DNA of 5,859 bases from Gemmatimonadales bacterium (GTDB lineage Bacteria; Gemmatimonadota; Gemmatimonadetes; Gemmatimonadales; GWC2-71-9). A program made the translations under genes and the position numbers. The notes under the pieces are model-generated. The model was not told the DNA's origin and did not search any database. It saw only the letters and a program-made list of their open reading frames with translations. Where the stretch lies: positions 1 to 5,859 of the forward strand of contig JAICEH010000137.1 of the NCBI GenBank assembly GCA_025924275.1, in the 5' to 3' direction. Shown in pieces: positions 1 to 5,565 of the stretch (its first letter is position 1; the number at the start of each line of letters is the position of its first letter).

Positions 1-792
1 CCCGCCGAAGCCGCCGCCGAAGCCGCCACCGCCCCATCCACCGCCCCAATATACGCCCGGCCGTCGGCGCCGGCCGGTCCGTCCCCCGCGTCCCGCGTGC
101 GAGGCCTGCGTCGCGGCGGAGGCGACGACGACGGCCAGCACCAGGACGCCGATGAGGAGGAGCAGCAGCGTCGTGCGGGAAGTCCCGCTCCGGGGCAGGA
201 GCTCCCGTCCCCGCGCCACCAGGGCGGTGTCCTCGACCCCGAAGCCCTCCGCGATGACGGCGGTGAGCGCCCGGACACCGGTGCGGAGTCCCGGTCCGTA
301 GGCCTCGCGGCGGAGCTCGGGCAGCATCAAGTCCCGGATCCGCCCCGCGGTGGCATCGGTGACGATGCCTTCGAGCCCCGCGCCGGTCGCGATGAACACC
401 TGGCCGGAGTTCGGGTCGCCCTCCCGGCGGGGCACCAGGAGCACCACCACGCCTGCGTTCCGCCGTTCGTCCCCGATGGCGGCCTTCGCCCCGACCCCCC
501 ACCGGCGGCCGATCGCGACGGCCACGTCCACGGCGGCGTAGTCGCCGATGGTGGGCAGCGTCACGACGGCGAGCTCCGCCCCGGTGGCCTGCCGGAGGCG
601 AGTGGCCAGCGACTCCATCTCCTGGCGGGAGGCCGCGTCGATCACTCCGGCGACGTCGGTGACGTGCCCTTCGGGGGACGGGGGGACGAGGGCGTCGATG
701 CCGCGACCCTGCGCGAGGAGCGGGGCCGCCGCGAGTTGTAGCGCGGCGAGCACCCACGTAGCTTTGGGCCACCCATGTCCCGACTTCGCCAT
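1..792 (-). CDS. TPM-domain (YgcG-like) membrane protein, 3' end cut by window edge
   Basis: Translating the minus strand from ATG at 792 gives 264 codons without a stop, running off the left edge. Residues 11-28 form a hydrophobic export signal ending in PLLAQG. Residues 40-186 match the TPM domain: VTDVAGVID near 44-52, the WGVGAKAAIGDE segment near 98-109, GVVVLLV at 114-120, then GAGLEGIVTDATAGRI at 137-152. A transmembrane helix follows at about 208-227, then an Arg-rich stretch and a Gly/Phe/Trp-rich tail (WGGGWGGGGFGGGFGG), typical of YgcG-type C-termini. The TPM domain should therefore lie outside the cytoplasmic membrane with the tail on the other side. TPM proteins have been linked to membrane-complex repair (photosystem II in plants) and some have phosphatase activity; the bacterial role is not settled. 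The start is supported by a perfect AGGAGG five bases upstream. The gene begins inside the divergent lipoprotein gene (18-bp overlap). The family call is firm, the exact function is not. Confidence 0.93.
   Translation of the reverse strand, partial: MAKSGHGWPKATWVLAALQLAAAPLLAQGRGIDALVPPSPEGHVTDVAGVIDAASRQEMESLATRLRQATGAELAVVTLPTIGDYAAVDVAVAIGRRWGVGAKAAIGDERRNAGVVVLLVPRREGDPNSGQVFIATGAGLEGIVTDATAGRIRDLMLPELRREAYGPGLRTGVRALTAVIAEGFGVEDTALVARGRELLPRSGTSRTTLLLLLIGVLVLAVVVASAATQASHAGRGGRTGRRRRPGVYWGGGWGGGGFGGGFGG
736..764 (+). promoter_or_regulatory. Weak candidate promoter for the lipoprotein/Dsb unit
   Basis: TTGTAG (736-741) and TAGCTT (759-764) are separated by 17 bases, each matching only three of six positions of the sigma70 -35 and -10 consensus. 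They sit in a locally less GC-rich pocket inside the 5' coding part of the TPM gene. Initiation about seven bases downstream would give a nearly leaderless transcript for ATG 775, which would fit the lack of any visible Shine-Dalgarno there. This is inference only. Confidence 0.2.
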
Positions 793-1524
793 CTCGCCCT
801 CCTGGTTGCCCTCGCCGCCTGCCAGCCGGGCGCGCGGGACGTCACCGTCGAGCTCGCGGTTCCGGGGCCCGGCGGCGGCGAACTCCCGGTGCCCAACCTG
901 CCGGTGATCGCGCTGCCCTACGACCGGGACAGCCTCATCGCCGCGCTCGAGGCGCGGGCCGGCACCCCACGCCCCCACCAGGCGGCGCTCGACAGCCTGT
1001 TCGCCGCCTTCGCGGATCCCTACGGGCGGGCGGCGGAAGCCGCCGCGGAGGCCGCCGTCCTGGAGCGCGAACTCGCGCGGCTGCGCGCCCGGCTCGACTC
1101 GATGCCCCGCGGCGCGCCCGACTACGCCACCGCCTACGCCGGATTCGGGCGCCTGAGCGACTCGCTCCGCCGCGTGCGCGACCGGCAGGAGGCGGCCCAG
1201 CGCTCCCTCGCCGCCACCCGCGCGCGGGTCCAGCCTCGGGTCGACAGCCTGCGCGCGGAGGTCCACGCCTGGGAGGACGCGGCCTACGCCGGGTACGACA
1301 CGCTCACCGAGCAGCTGGCGAAGGCAGCGCGACGTCCCCCGCTCCTCGACAGCACGGACGCGGCCGGGCGGGCGCACTTCCGGCTCACCGCCGGCCGCTG
1401 GTGGATCTACGCCCGGTCGTGGGATGCCACCGATCCCAACCGCGAATGGTACTGGAACGTGCCCGCGGAGCAAGACTCGGTGCGCCTCGACGGGCGCACC
1501 GGCCGGCGGAGGGTGCGGTACTGA
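775..1524 (+). CDS. Coiled-coil lipoprotein with carboxypeptidase-regulatory-like C-terminus
   Basis: This encodes 249 residues that I do not recognise as a named protein. Residues 1-16 are a lipoprotein signal (MSRLRH, then a hydrophobic run) ending in lipobox LAAC with Cys16; the next residue, Gln, is compatible with outer-membrane sorting. Residues 21-50 look like beta strands (VTVELAVP, LPVIALPY). Residues 85-185 are Ala/Arg/Glu/Leu-rich with heptad-like spacing and should form a long coiled coil, perhaps a helical hairpin broken near PRGAPDY (111-117). Residues 192-230 (DSTDAAGRAHFRLTAGRWWIYARSWD region) resemble the last strands of carboxypeptidase-regulatory or transthyretin-like sandwiches, where a TD.nG..F..L.aG.Y pattern is usual. 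The helices may thus be inserted into a small beta-sandwich. No Cys exists apart from Cys16. The start gives a complete signal peptide but has no clear Shine-Dalgarno. The gene overlaps the next one at TGATG, implying co-translation. Confidence 0.85.
   Translation: MSRLRHLALLVALAACQPGARDVTVELAVPGPGGGELPVPNLPVIALPYDRDSLIAALEARAGTPRPHQAALDSLFAAFADPYGRAAEAAAEAAVLERELARLRARLDSMPRGAPDYATAYAGFGRLSDSLRRVRDRQEAAQRSLAATRARVQPRVDSLRAEVHAWEDAAYAGYDTLTEQLAKAARRPPLLDSTDAAGRAHFRLTAGRWWIYARSWDATDPNREWYWNVPAEQDSVRLDGRTGRRRVRY
798..803 (-). promoter_or_regulatory. Ribosome binding site of the TPM gene (AGGAGG)
   Basis: Read on the minus strand, AGGAGG lies five bases before the ATG at 792. It fixes the TPM start and lies within codons 8-10 of the oppositely oriented lipoprotein gene, so this stretch is both signal-peptide coding sequence and a Shine-Dalgarno element. 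Confidence 0.7.
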
Positions 1525-2168
1525 TGCGGCACGGCAGCACGACGGCTCGGCGGCTCGGCCCCTCGCTGGCGGCACTCATCGCGATCCTCGGCGCCGGCGG
1601 CCCCGCGGCGGCGCAGACCGGCGGCACCCCGCTGGGCGCGCGCGCGAAGGGGCCGGAGGGCGCCTCGGTCACGGTCTACGAGATGTCCGATTTCCAGTGC
1701 CCCTTCTGCCGGCGGCACGCCACGGAGGTCTTCCCGCTGCTCGAGGCGGAGTACGTGCGCGCCGGCCGGGTCCGCTGGGTGTTCGTGAACCTTCCGCTCA
1801 CCTCGATCCATCCCAACGCCGAACCGGCCGCGGAGCTGGCGATGTGCGCGGCACGTGCCGGGCGGTTCTGGCCGGTGCACGACCTCCTGTTCCGCCACCA
1901 GGCCGCGTGGGCCCCGCTCGCGAATCCCGCCCCGTTCTTCCTCGCGCTGGCCGATTCGGCGGGGGTGCCGCGGGCCACCATCACCGCCTGCCTGGAGGGC
2001 GGCCACACCCGGGATGAGGTCCGGCAGGACGCCGAGGGTGCCGCGCGCACCGGCGCCCGCTCGACGCCGAGCTTCTACATCGAGGGCGGGCTGCTGCGCG
2101 GCGCGCAGCCGGTCGAGGTGTTCCGGCAGATCTTGGATTCGATCCTCGAGGTGCGAAGCGGAAAGTGA
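1524..2168 (+). CDS. Periplasmic DsbA-family thioredoxin-fold protein (Thioredoxin_4 / BdbD-DsbG type)
   Basis: This encodes 214 residues. Residues 11-30 form a signal peptide with a likely cleavage after AAA, before Gln31. The mature protein opens with a thioredoxin-type strand (VTVYEMSDFQ) followed by the redox motif C59-P-F-C62. The helical insert (about 95-165) contains HPNAEPAAELAMCAARAGRFWPVHDLLF, characteristic of the DsbA-like Thioredoxin_4 group. The cis-proline loop is STPSFYI with Pro182. Proteins of this group oxidise, isomerise or reduce disulfides in the periplasm; CPFC alone does not tell which. Cys108 and Cys156 are extra cysteines that could pair structurally. No DsbB-like or VKOR partner is in the window. 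The ATG overlaps the preceding TGA by one base (TGATG), and a GGAGG at 1508-1512 lies 11 bases upstream, so translation is probably coupled to the lipoprotein gene. Neither that lipoprotein nor the nearby envelope proteins contain paired cysteines, so its substrates lie elsewhere. Confidence 0.95.
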   Translation: MRHGSTTARRLGPSLAALIAILGAGGPAAAQTGGTPLGARAKGPEGASVTVYEMSDFQCPFCRRHATEVFPLLEAEYVRAGRVRWVFVNLPLTSIHPNAEPAAELAMCAARAGRFWPVHDLLFRHQAAWAPLANPAPFFLALADSAGVPRATITACLEGGHTRDEVRQDAEGAARTGARSTPSFYIEGGLLRGAQPVEVFRQILDSILEVRSGK

Positions 2169-2170
2169 GC

Positions 2171-2239
2171 GGGAGAGGGGAGAGGGGAAGAGCTCCAGTC
2201 CGCAGCCGTTCCCTTCCCCGCTCCCCGTTCCCCGTTCCC
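2171..2239. terminator. Purine/pyrimidine imperfect inverted repeat between convergent genes
   Basis: The left arm (2171-2190) is built from near-repeats of a GGGGAGA-like heptamer. The right arm (2216-2239) repeats CCCCGTT-like heptamers (CCCCGCT, CCCCGTT, CCCCGTT). Folding 2171-2188 against 2222-2239 pairs about 16 of 18 positions, counting two G.U wobbles, leaving two A-G mismatches and a loop of about 33 bases. It lies three bases after the Dsb stop and ends just before the stop of the opposing protease gene, so a bidirectional terminator is the simplest reading. No T-tract is present, so it would not be a classical intrinsic terminator. Confidence 0.5.
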
Positions 2240-2241
2240 CC

Positions 2242-2973
2242 CTACCCCCACCCCCCCACCACCGCCAGCCCCACGTCATAGAGGGCGTGGCTCCAGGCGG
2301 TGATCCCGAAGCCGCGCGCCACGTAGAGTCCGCTGAGCAGGAGGCCCGCCACCGCGCGATAGGTGAACGACGCGAGGGCGAGGCGGTCGCCGTACGGCCC
2401 CACGTAATGGAACGCAGAGAAGATCAGCGCGGAGACCGCTACGGCGAAGGCGGCCGATGCCCTGCCGCTCCATCCGAATCCGCGCCGGGCGAGCCCCACC
2501 AGGGCGGTCACGAGGAGCACCCGGAACAGCAGTTCCTCGTAGAGTCCGGCGCCGAGCGACAGCATCAGCTGCGTCGGCAGGTCGAACGTCCCCGCCCCAC
2601 CGGCCGCGAGGGGGCCGACCCCCAGGACCAGCGAGGTGAGGGTGCCCGCGACACCCCCGAGCAGTGCGGCGTAGGCCACCGACTCGACCGCCATCCCGAG
2701 GAACGGGCCTGGCCGGGGAGGTCCGTGGCGCCGCACGTCGCCGATCACCAGCGCCAGGCCCGCCAGGAGCAGGAGCCCGCCGAAGAGGAGCACGCCGCGG
2801 TGGCCGCCGAGCACGACGAAGAGGCTCTTGAGCAGCACGTCCGCGCCGTTCCGCACCACGGCGACGCCCTCCCCGCCCAGTGCGGCCGCCAGCGCCTCAT
2901 ACGACGCGAAGAGCGGAAACACGAAGAGCAGGCTGTACCGCGGCCGGCGGGTGTCCTGCCAGTAGCTGGTCAA
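2242..2973 (-). CDS. CPBP (CAAX-type/Abi) intramembrane metalloprotease
   Basis: Reading from TTG at 2973 gives 243 residues and several transmembrane helices. All motifs of the CPBP family are visible: Glu146-Glu147...Arg151 (YEELLFR), Phe185...His189 (FSAFH) and His229...Asp233 (HALYD). Members are membrane-embedded glutamic/metal proteases; eukaryotic relatives (Rce1) cut prenylated CAAX proteins, while bacterial ones serve varied roles, including bacteriocin immunity, so the substrate is unknown here. I prefer TTG because GGGGAGGGGG lies seven bases upstream and the protein then begins MTSYWQDTRRPRYSLLF, with the first helix following directly. ATG at 3036 is the alternative: it adds 21 polar residues and has no Shine-Dalgarno. 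The open frame extends further to 3327 but there overlaps the WaaA gene and is not protein-like. The gene is convergent with the Dsb gene and divergent from WaaA. Family confidence is high, start confidence moderate. Confidence 0.93.
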   Translation of the reverse strand: MTSYWQDTRRPRYSLLFVFPLFASYEALAAALGGEGVAVVRNGADVLLKSLFVVLGGHRGVLLFGGLLLLAGLALVIGDVRRHGPPRPGPFLGMAVESVAYAALLGGVAGTLTSLVLGVGPLAAGGAGTFDLPTQLMLSLGAGLYEELLFRVLLVTALVGLARRGFGWSGRASAAFAVAVSALIFSAFHYVGPYGDRLALASFTYRAVAGLLLSGLYVARGFGITAWSHALYDVGLAVVGGWG

Positions 2974-2980
2974 CGCCGTT

Positions 2981-2990
2981 CCCCCTCCCC
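2981..2990 (-). promoter_or_regulatory. Shine-Dalgarno stretch for the TTG start of the CPBP protease
   Basis: On the minus strand this reads GGGGAGGGGG, ending seven bases before TTG 2973. It is the main reason for choosing this start over ATG 3036. Confidence 0.5.
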
Positions 2991-3128
2991 GATCCACTGC
3001 CCGGGCCGTACGCGCCGGCCCCGGCGATTGTTTCATTGTGGAACCGCTGCCGGCTTCGGCCTCCGCGGTTCCCCGGACCGCATCCACCGGTTGACCGGCA
3101 CGGCGGCCAGCCGCGACCTTCCGCACCC

Positions 3129-4460
3129 ATGCCCGATCGCCCCCGATCCCGGTCTCCGCGACGGCGCCCCTCCGTACTGTATCGTGGCGCCGTGCACGTG
3201 GCCCGCGCGATGATGCCACTCGCCGGACTGGCCAGCGACAAGGCAGAGCGGGGACATGCCCTGCGGTCCGGCGCCGCCGCGCGCCTGGCGGCGTGGGCGG
3301 CCGGCTCCCGGGATCCGTCGCGGCCACTCCTCTGGTTCCACGCCCCGTCCGTGGGCGAGGGGCTCCAGGCCGAACCGGTGCTGGAGCGGCTCCGCGCGCG
3401 TCACCCCGACTGGCAGTTCGCCTGGACCTTCTTCAGCCCGTCGGCCGAGCAGCTCGCGGCGCGGGTCGGGGCGGACGTGGCGGATTTCCTCCCCTACGAC
3501 ACGCGGTCGGAGGCGGCCGCGCTGCTGGACGCCCTCCGCCCCGACGCGCTGGTGTTCAGCAAGCTCGATCTCTGGCCCGAGCTGGCCGCCGCCGCTGCCG
3601 CCCGCGGCACCAGGGTGGGACTCGTGGCCGCGACCGTGCGGCCGGGGAGCGGTCGTCTGCGCTGGCCGGCCCGGGGCCTGCTCGCGCCGGGCTACGCGGC
3701 GGTGGCCCGGGCGGCGGCGGTGGCCGAGGAGGATGCCGCACGCCTCGTGGAGCTCGGGGTGGCGCCGGGCCGGGTCACCGTCGTCGGGGACACCCGATAC
3801 GATTCCGTGGCGGAGCGCGTCGCCGGCGTCCGCGCCGACGACCCGCTCCGAGTGCACGCGGGCGGTGGTCCCGCCCTGGTGGCAGGGAGCACCTGGCCCG
3901 ACGATGAGGAGACGCTCCTCCGGGCCTTCAAGCTGGTACGCGCAGCACTCCCCTCGGCACGGCTCATTCTGGCGCCGCACGAGCCGACGCCCGCCAATCT
4001 CGAGCGCGTGGGCCGGCTCACCGACCGGATGGGGATTCCCCGTCCGGCGCTGCTCTCCGGCGTCGGGGAGCCGGTACCATTCCTCCTCGTGGACCGGACC
4101 GGCGTGCTGGCCGCCCTCTACGGCGTGGGCGAATGCGCCTGGGTCGGCGGCGGCTTCGGGCGCGCGGGGCTCCACTCGGTGCTCGAGCCGGCGGCGTGGG
4201 GACGGCCGGTGATGTTCGGCCCCAGATGGGGCGAAAGCCGCGACGCCACCCTGCTGCTGGCCGCGGGGGGCGCGTGGGCCGCGCGCAGCGATCGGCCGAA
4301 GGCGGCCGCGACCGCGCTGGCGGCGCAGTGGCTCGGCTGGCTCGAGGATCCGGCGGCGCGGCGTGCGGCGGGAGAGGCGGCCCTCGGCCTGGTCCGGGAT
4401 GGCGTGGGCGCCGCCGACCGGACTGCCGAGCTGGTGGAGCGGCTGGTGGAGGATGCCTAG
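3129..4460 (+). CDS. waaA: Divergent WaaA/KdtA-family glycosyltransferase (GT30, Kdo transferase-like)
   Basis: This encodes 443 residues, close to the usual 420-440 for WaaA, which attaches Kdo from CMP-Kdo to lipid A precursors at the inner membrane. N-terminal domain: WFHAPSVGEG around 69-78 carries Glu77 of the SVGE motif, known as essential in WaaA; FLPYDTRSEAAALLDALRPDALVFSKLDLWPEL follows at about 120-152. The C-terminal GT-B domain shows GDTRYDS (220-226), AGSTWPDDEE (252-261), LAPHEPT (281-287) and GGGFGRAGLHSVLEPAAWGRPVMFGP (about 340-365), matching the family's GGS...GGHN.LEPA..G.PV..GP. Odd points: the usual ETELWPN is FSKLDLWPEL, the usual NARLS.RS is AATVRPGSGR, and GHN is LHS. 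It may therefore be a lineage-specific Kdo transferase or use another sugar. ATG 3129 keeps the LYRG..H.AR N-terminal segment but lacks a visible ribosome binding site; GTG 3192 is a weaker alternative. It starts 155 bases from the divergent protease and converges on the Bor-like gene. Confidence 0.87.
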   Translation: MPDRPRSRSPRRRPSVLYRGAVHVARAMMPLAGLASDKAERGHALRSGAAARLAAWAAGSRDPSRPLLWFHAPSVGEGLQAEPVLERLRARHPDWQFAWTFFSPSAEQLAARVGADVADFLPYDTRSEAAALLDALRPDALVFSKLDLWPELAAAAAARGTRVGLVAATVRPGSGRLRWPARGLLAPGYAAVARAAAVAEEDAARLVELGVAPGRVTVVGDTRYDSVAERVAGVRADDPLRVHAGGGPALVAGSTWPDDEETLLRAFKLVRAALPSARLILAPHEPTPANLERVGRLTDRMGIPRPALLSGVGEPVPFLLVDRTGVLAALYGVGECAWVGGGFGRAGLHSVLEPAAWGRPVMFGPRWGESRDATLLLAAGGAWAARSDRPKAAATALAAQWLGWLEDPAARRAAGEAALGLVRDGVGAADRTAELVERLVEDA

Positions 4461-4834
4461 CGGGTGCGCCCGACGATCACGCCTTCGTAGGTGACGGCGC
4501 GGGGGGTGATGATCCCCAGCGTGAGGCCCGTGATCAGCACATCGCTCCAGCGGCTCCGCACCCGGATCCGCAGGTCTGCCACGGAGGTGCCGTCCACCAG
4601 CTCCGCCGCCAGTGCCTTCTCCAGCGCCGGCTCGCGCACCGGCACGGTGCCCCAGAGCAGGAAGACCGCGCGCGTCGTCACTTCGAACCGCTCGCCCTGC
4701 GCCGGCTGGGCGTTCGCCCCGGCCATCGTGACCGGGACGCCGACGCTCCGGGCATCGAACTGGTGGGCGCAGGCAGCCAGGACGGGCAGGGCCAGGACGA
4801 GCAGGAGGGCTCTGGCGCGGGCGAATCGGGGCAT
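4457..4834 (-). CDS. Small Bor-like lipoprotein
   Basis: This encodes 125 residues. Residues 1-22 are a strong lipoprotein signal (MPRFARAR, then LLLVLALPVLAAC) with lipobox LAAC at 19-22 and Cys22 as the lipidated residue. The mature part has FEVTTRAVFLLWGTVPV (50-66), a helix-like stretch ALEKALAAELVDG (70-82), LRIRVRSRWSDVLITG (88-103) and LTLGIITPRAVTYEGVIV (104-121). This arrangement resembles Bor/Iss-type and TRL-like lipoproteins, in which a strand pair ends in a ..TlGIytPr.. motif. The resemblance is by eye, so the family name is tentative. Bor in phage lambda is a surface lipoprotein linked to serum resistance; nothing here shows that role. The start is ATG 4834 with GAGGAG four bases upstream, rather than GTG 4849, which has no Shine-Dalgarno. 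Its TAG stop lies in the same CTAG as the opposing waaA stop, leaving no space for a separate terminator. Confidence 0.75.
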   Translation of the reverse strand: MPRFARARALLLVLALPVLAACAHQFDARSVGVPVTMAGANAQPAQGERFEVTTRAVFLLWGTVPVREPALEKALAAELVDGTSVADLRIRVRSRWSDVLITGLTLGIITPRAVTYEGVIVGRTR

Positions 4835-4838
4835 CGGG

Positions 4839-4844
4839 CTCCTC
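4839..4844 (-). promoter_or_regulatory. Ribosome binding site of the Bor-like lipoprotein gene
   Basis: The minus strand reads GAGGAG, four bases before ATG 4834. It decides between that start and the in-frame GTG at 4849, which has only GC-rich hairpin sequence upstream. Confidence 0.6.
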
Positions 4845-4852
4845 GGCACGAA

Positions 4853-4881
4853 GGGCGCGCCCGGACCCCCCGGGCGCGCCC
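4853..4881. terminator. Perfect 12-bp GC hairpin between the barrel operon and the Bor-like gene
   Basis: GGGCGCGCCCGG (4853-4864) and CCGGGCGCGCCC (4870-4881) are exact reverse complements around the five-base loop ACCCC. On the minus strand the hairpin begins 27 bases after the barrel stop and ends 18 bases before the lipoprotein ATG, so it probably terminates or attenuates transcription from the barrel genes. No T-tract follows on either strand. Confidence 0.6.
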
Positions 4882-4886
4882 CCCAA

Positions 4887-4892
4887 GATATA
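4887..4892 (-). promoter_or_regulatory. Possible -10 element for the Bor-like gene
   Basis: The minus strand reads TATATC, the most AT-rich spot in a very GC-rich area and four of six matches to TATAAT. No good -35 is visible at 16-18 bases; TCTGAC lies 15 bases upstream. If it is used, transcription would begin within the hairpin, placing a stem-loop at the 5' end of the mRNA. Confidence 0.22.
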
Positions 4893-4908
4893 CCGGCCGG
4901 AATCCGGG

Positions 4909-5565
4909 TCAGAGCCCGGCGACGTTGAAGGCGTAGTTCACGCCGAGGCTGAAGCTGGACGGCGTGGCGCCGTCCACCGACACATAGTCGTACGCGGCCC
5001 TGAGGCCCAGGCCTCCCACGAACGCCAGGTCGAGCCCCGCGCTCAGGCCGAAGTTGCTCTGCCAGTCATCGCCGGGGAGCCGGTCGGTCTTGAGCAGGTC
5101 GAGCCGGGGCGCGATCCACGGCCGGAGGGACACGGCCGGGCTCGGGATCACGAGGCCGACGCCCACGCCCACCGGGACGTGCAGGACCGACACGTCCTCC
5201 CCGCCGTCCTCCACCGACCAGCCCGCGACGCCCGCCTGCAGGGAGACACCGAGCGGCGACAGCGGCCCGCCGATGAGGTGCAGGTTCGCCGTGCCGCCAA
5301 GCGACACCTCCGCGTCGGCCCCGTCGGGGTTCCACGAGGCGATGGTGCCCGTGACCATGAGGCGGCTCATCCCGTAGGACGCGGTGGCGGCGTAAGTCGT
5401 GCCGCCCCCCGCATCGTCGTTGGGAAAGCCCACGTCCACGGCCGCCATGAGGCCGCTGGTGACACCGGCGTTCATCACCGGCAGCCCGGGCACCTGGGCG
5501 GCGGCGGGCGCGGCCGCCAGGCCGAGCGCCGCCGCCAGTGCGAGGGAGCGCGTCAGCGGACCCAC
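4909..5565 (-). CDS. Outer-membrane beta-barrel protein with signal peptide
   Basis: This encodes 218 residues. Residues 1-23 are a signal peptide (MGPLTRSLALAAALG...) with cleavage expected after AAA and before Gln24. The mature sequence consists of alternating hydrophobic/polar strands separated by Gly/Asp/Asn/Pro turns, for example TTYAATASYGMSRLMVTGTIASW (56-78), EVSLGGTANLHLIGG (86-100), PLGVSLQAGVAGWSV (104-118), LHVPVGVGVGLVI (128-140), SNFGLSAGLDLAFVGGLGLRAAYDYVSV (170-197) and FSLGVNYAFNV (205-215). This is the look of a small outer-membrane barrel of about eight to ten strands; ligand and function cannot be read. There are no cysteines. The start is GTG, 13 bases inside the end of the upstream gene, without a clear Shine-Dalgarno, so it is probably translated by coupling. 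The second half lines up with the upstream protein, suggesting an old tandem duplication. The 12-bp hairpin at 4853-4881 follows it. Confidence 0.88.
   Translation of the reverse strand: MGPLTRSLALAAALGLAAAPAAAQVPGLPVMNAGVTSGLMAAVDVGFPNDDAGGGTTYAATASYGMSRLMVTGTIASWNPDGADAEVSLGGTANLHLIGGPLSPLGVSLQAGVAGWSVEDGGEDVSVLHVPVGVGVGLVIPSPAVSLRPWIAPRLDLLKTDRLPGDDWQSNFGLSAGLDLAFVGGLGLRAAYDYVSVDGATPSSFSLGVNYAFNVAGL

Noticed and set aside
1..50. GCC/GAA-type short repeats at the left edge, considered as a microsatellite or repeat array
   Set aside because: They are the codons of the Gly/Phe-rich tail usual in YgcG-type TPM proteins.
97..741. Plus-strand open frame of 214 codons at the left end
   Set aside because: It is the shadow of the TPM-domain gene; the product is Gly/Asp/Arg/His-rich without any recognisable pattern.
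1407..2279. Minus-strand open frame of 290 codons opposite the Dsb gene
   Set aside because: No domain or signal sequence and Arg/Gly-rich composition; the plus strand encodes an unmistakable CPFC protein.
1855..3213. Plus-strand open frame of 452 codons spanning the Dsb 3' end, the hairpin and the protease
   Set aside because: It crosses two well-supported genes in other frames and consists of Arg/Pro/Ser-rich sequence with no domain features.
2974..3327. Upstream extension of the CPBP protease frame
   Set aside because: The added residues are Arg/Gly/Pro-rich, precede the strong Shine-Dalgarno, and beyond 3129 overlap the WaaA coding sequence.
3033..4886. Long open frame on the minus strand opposite the WaaA gene (617 codons)
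   Set aside because: Composition is Arg/Gly/Pro/His-rich low complexity, typical of antisense frames in GC-rich DNA; the plus strand here encodes a recognisable GT30 protein throughout.
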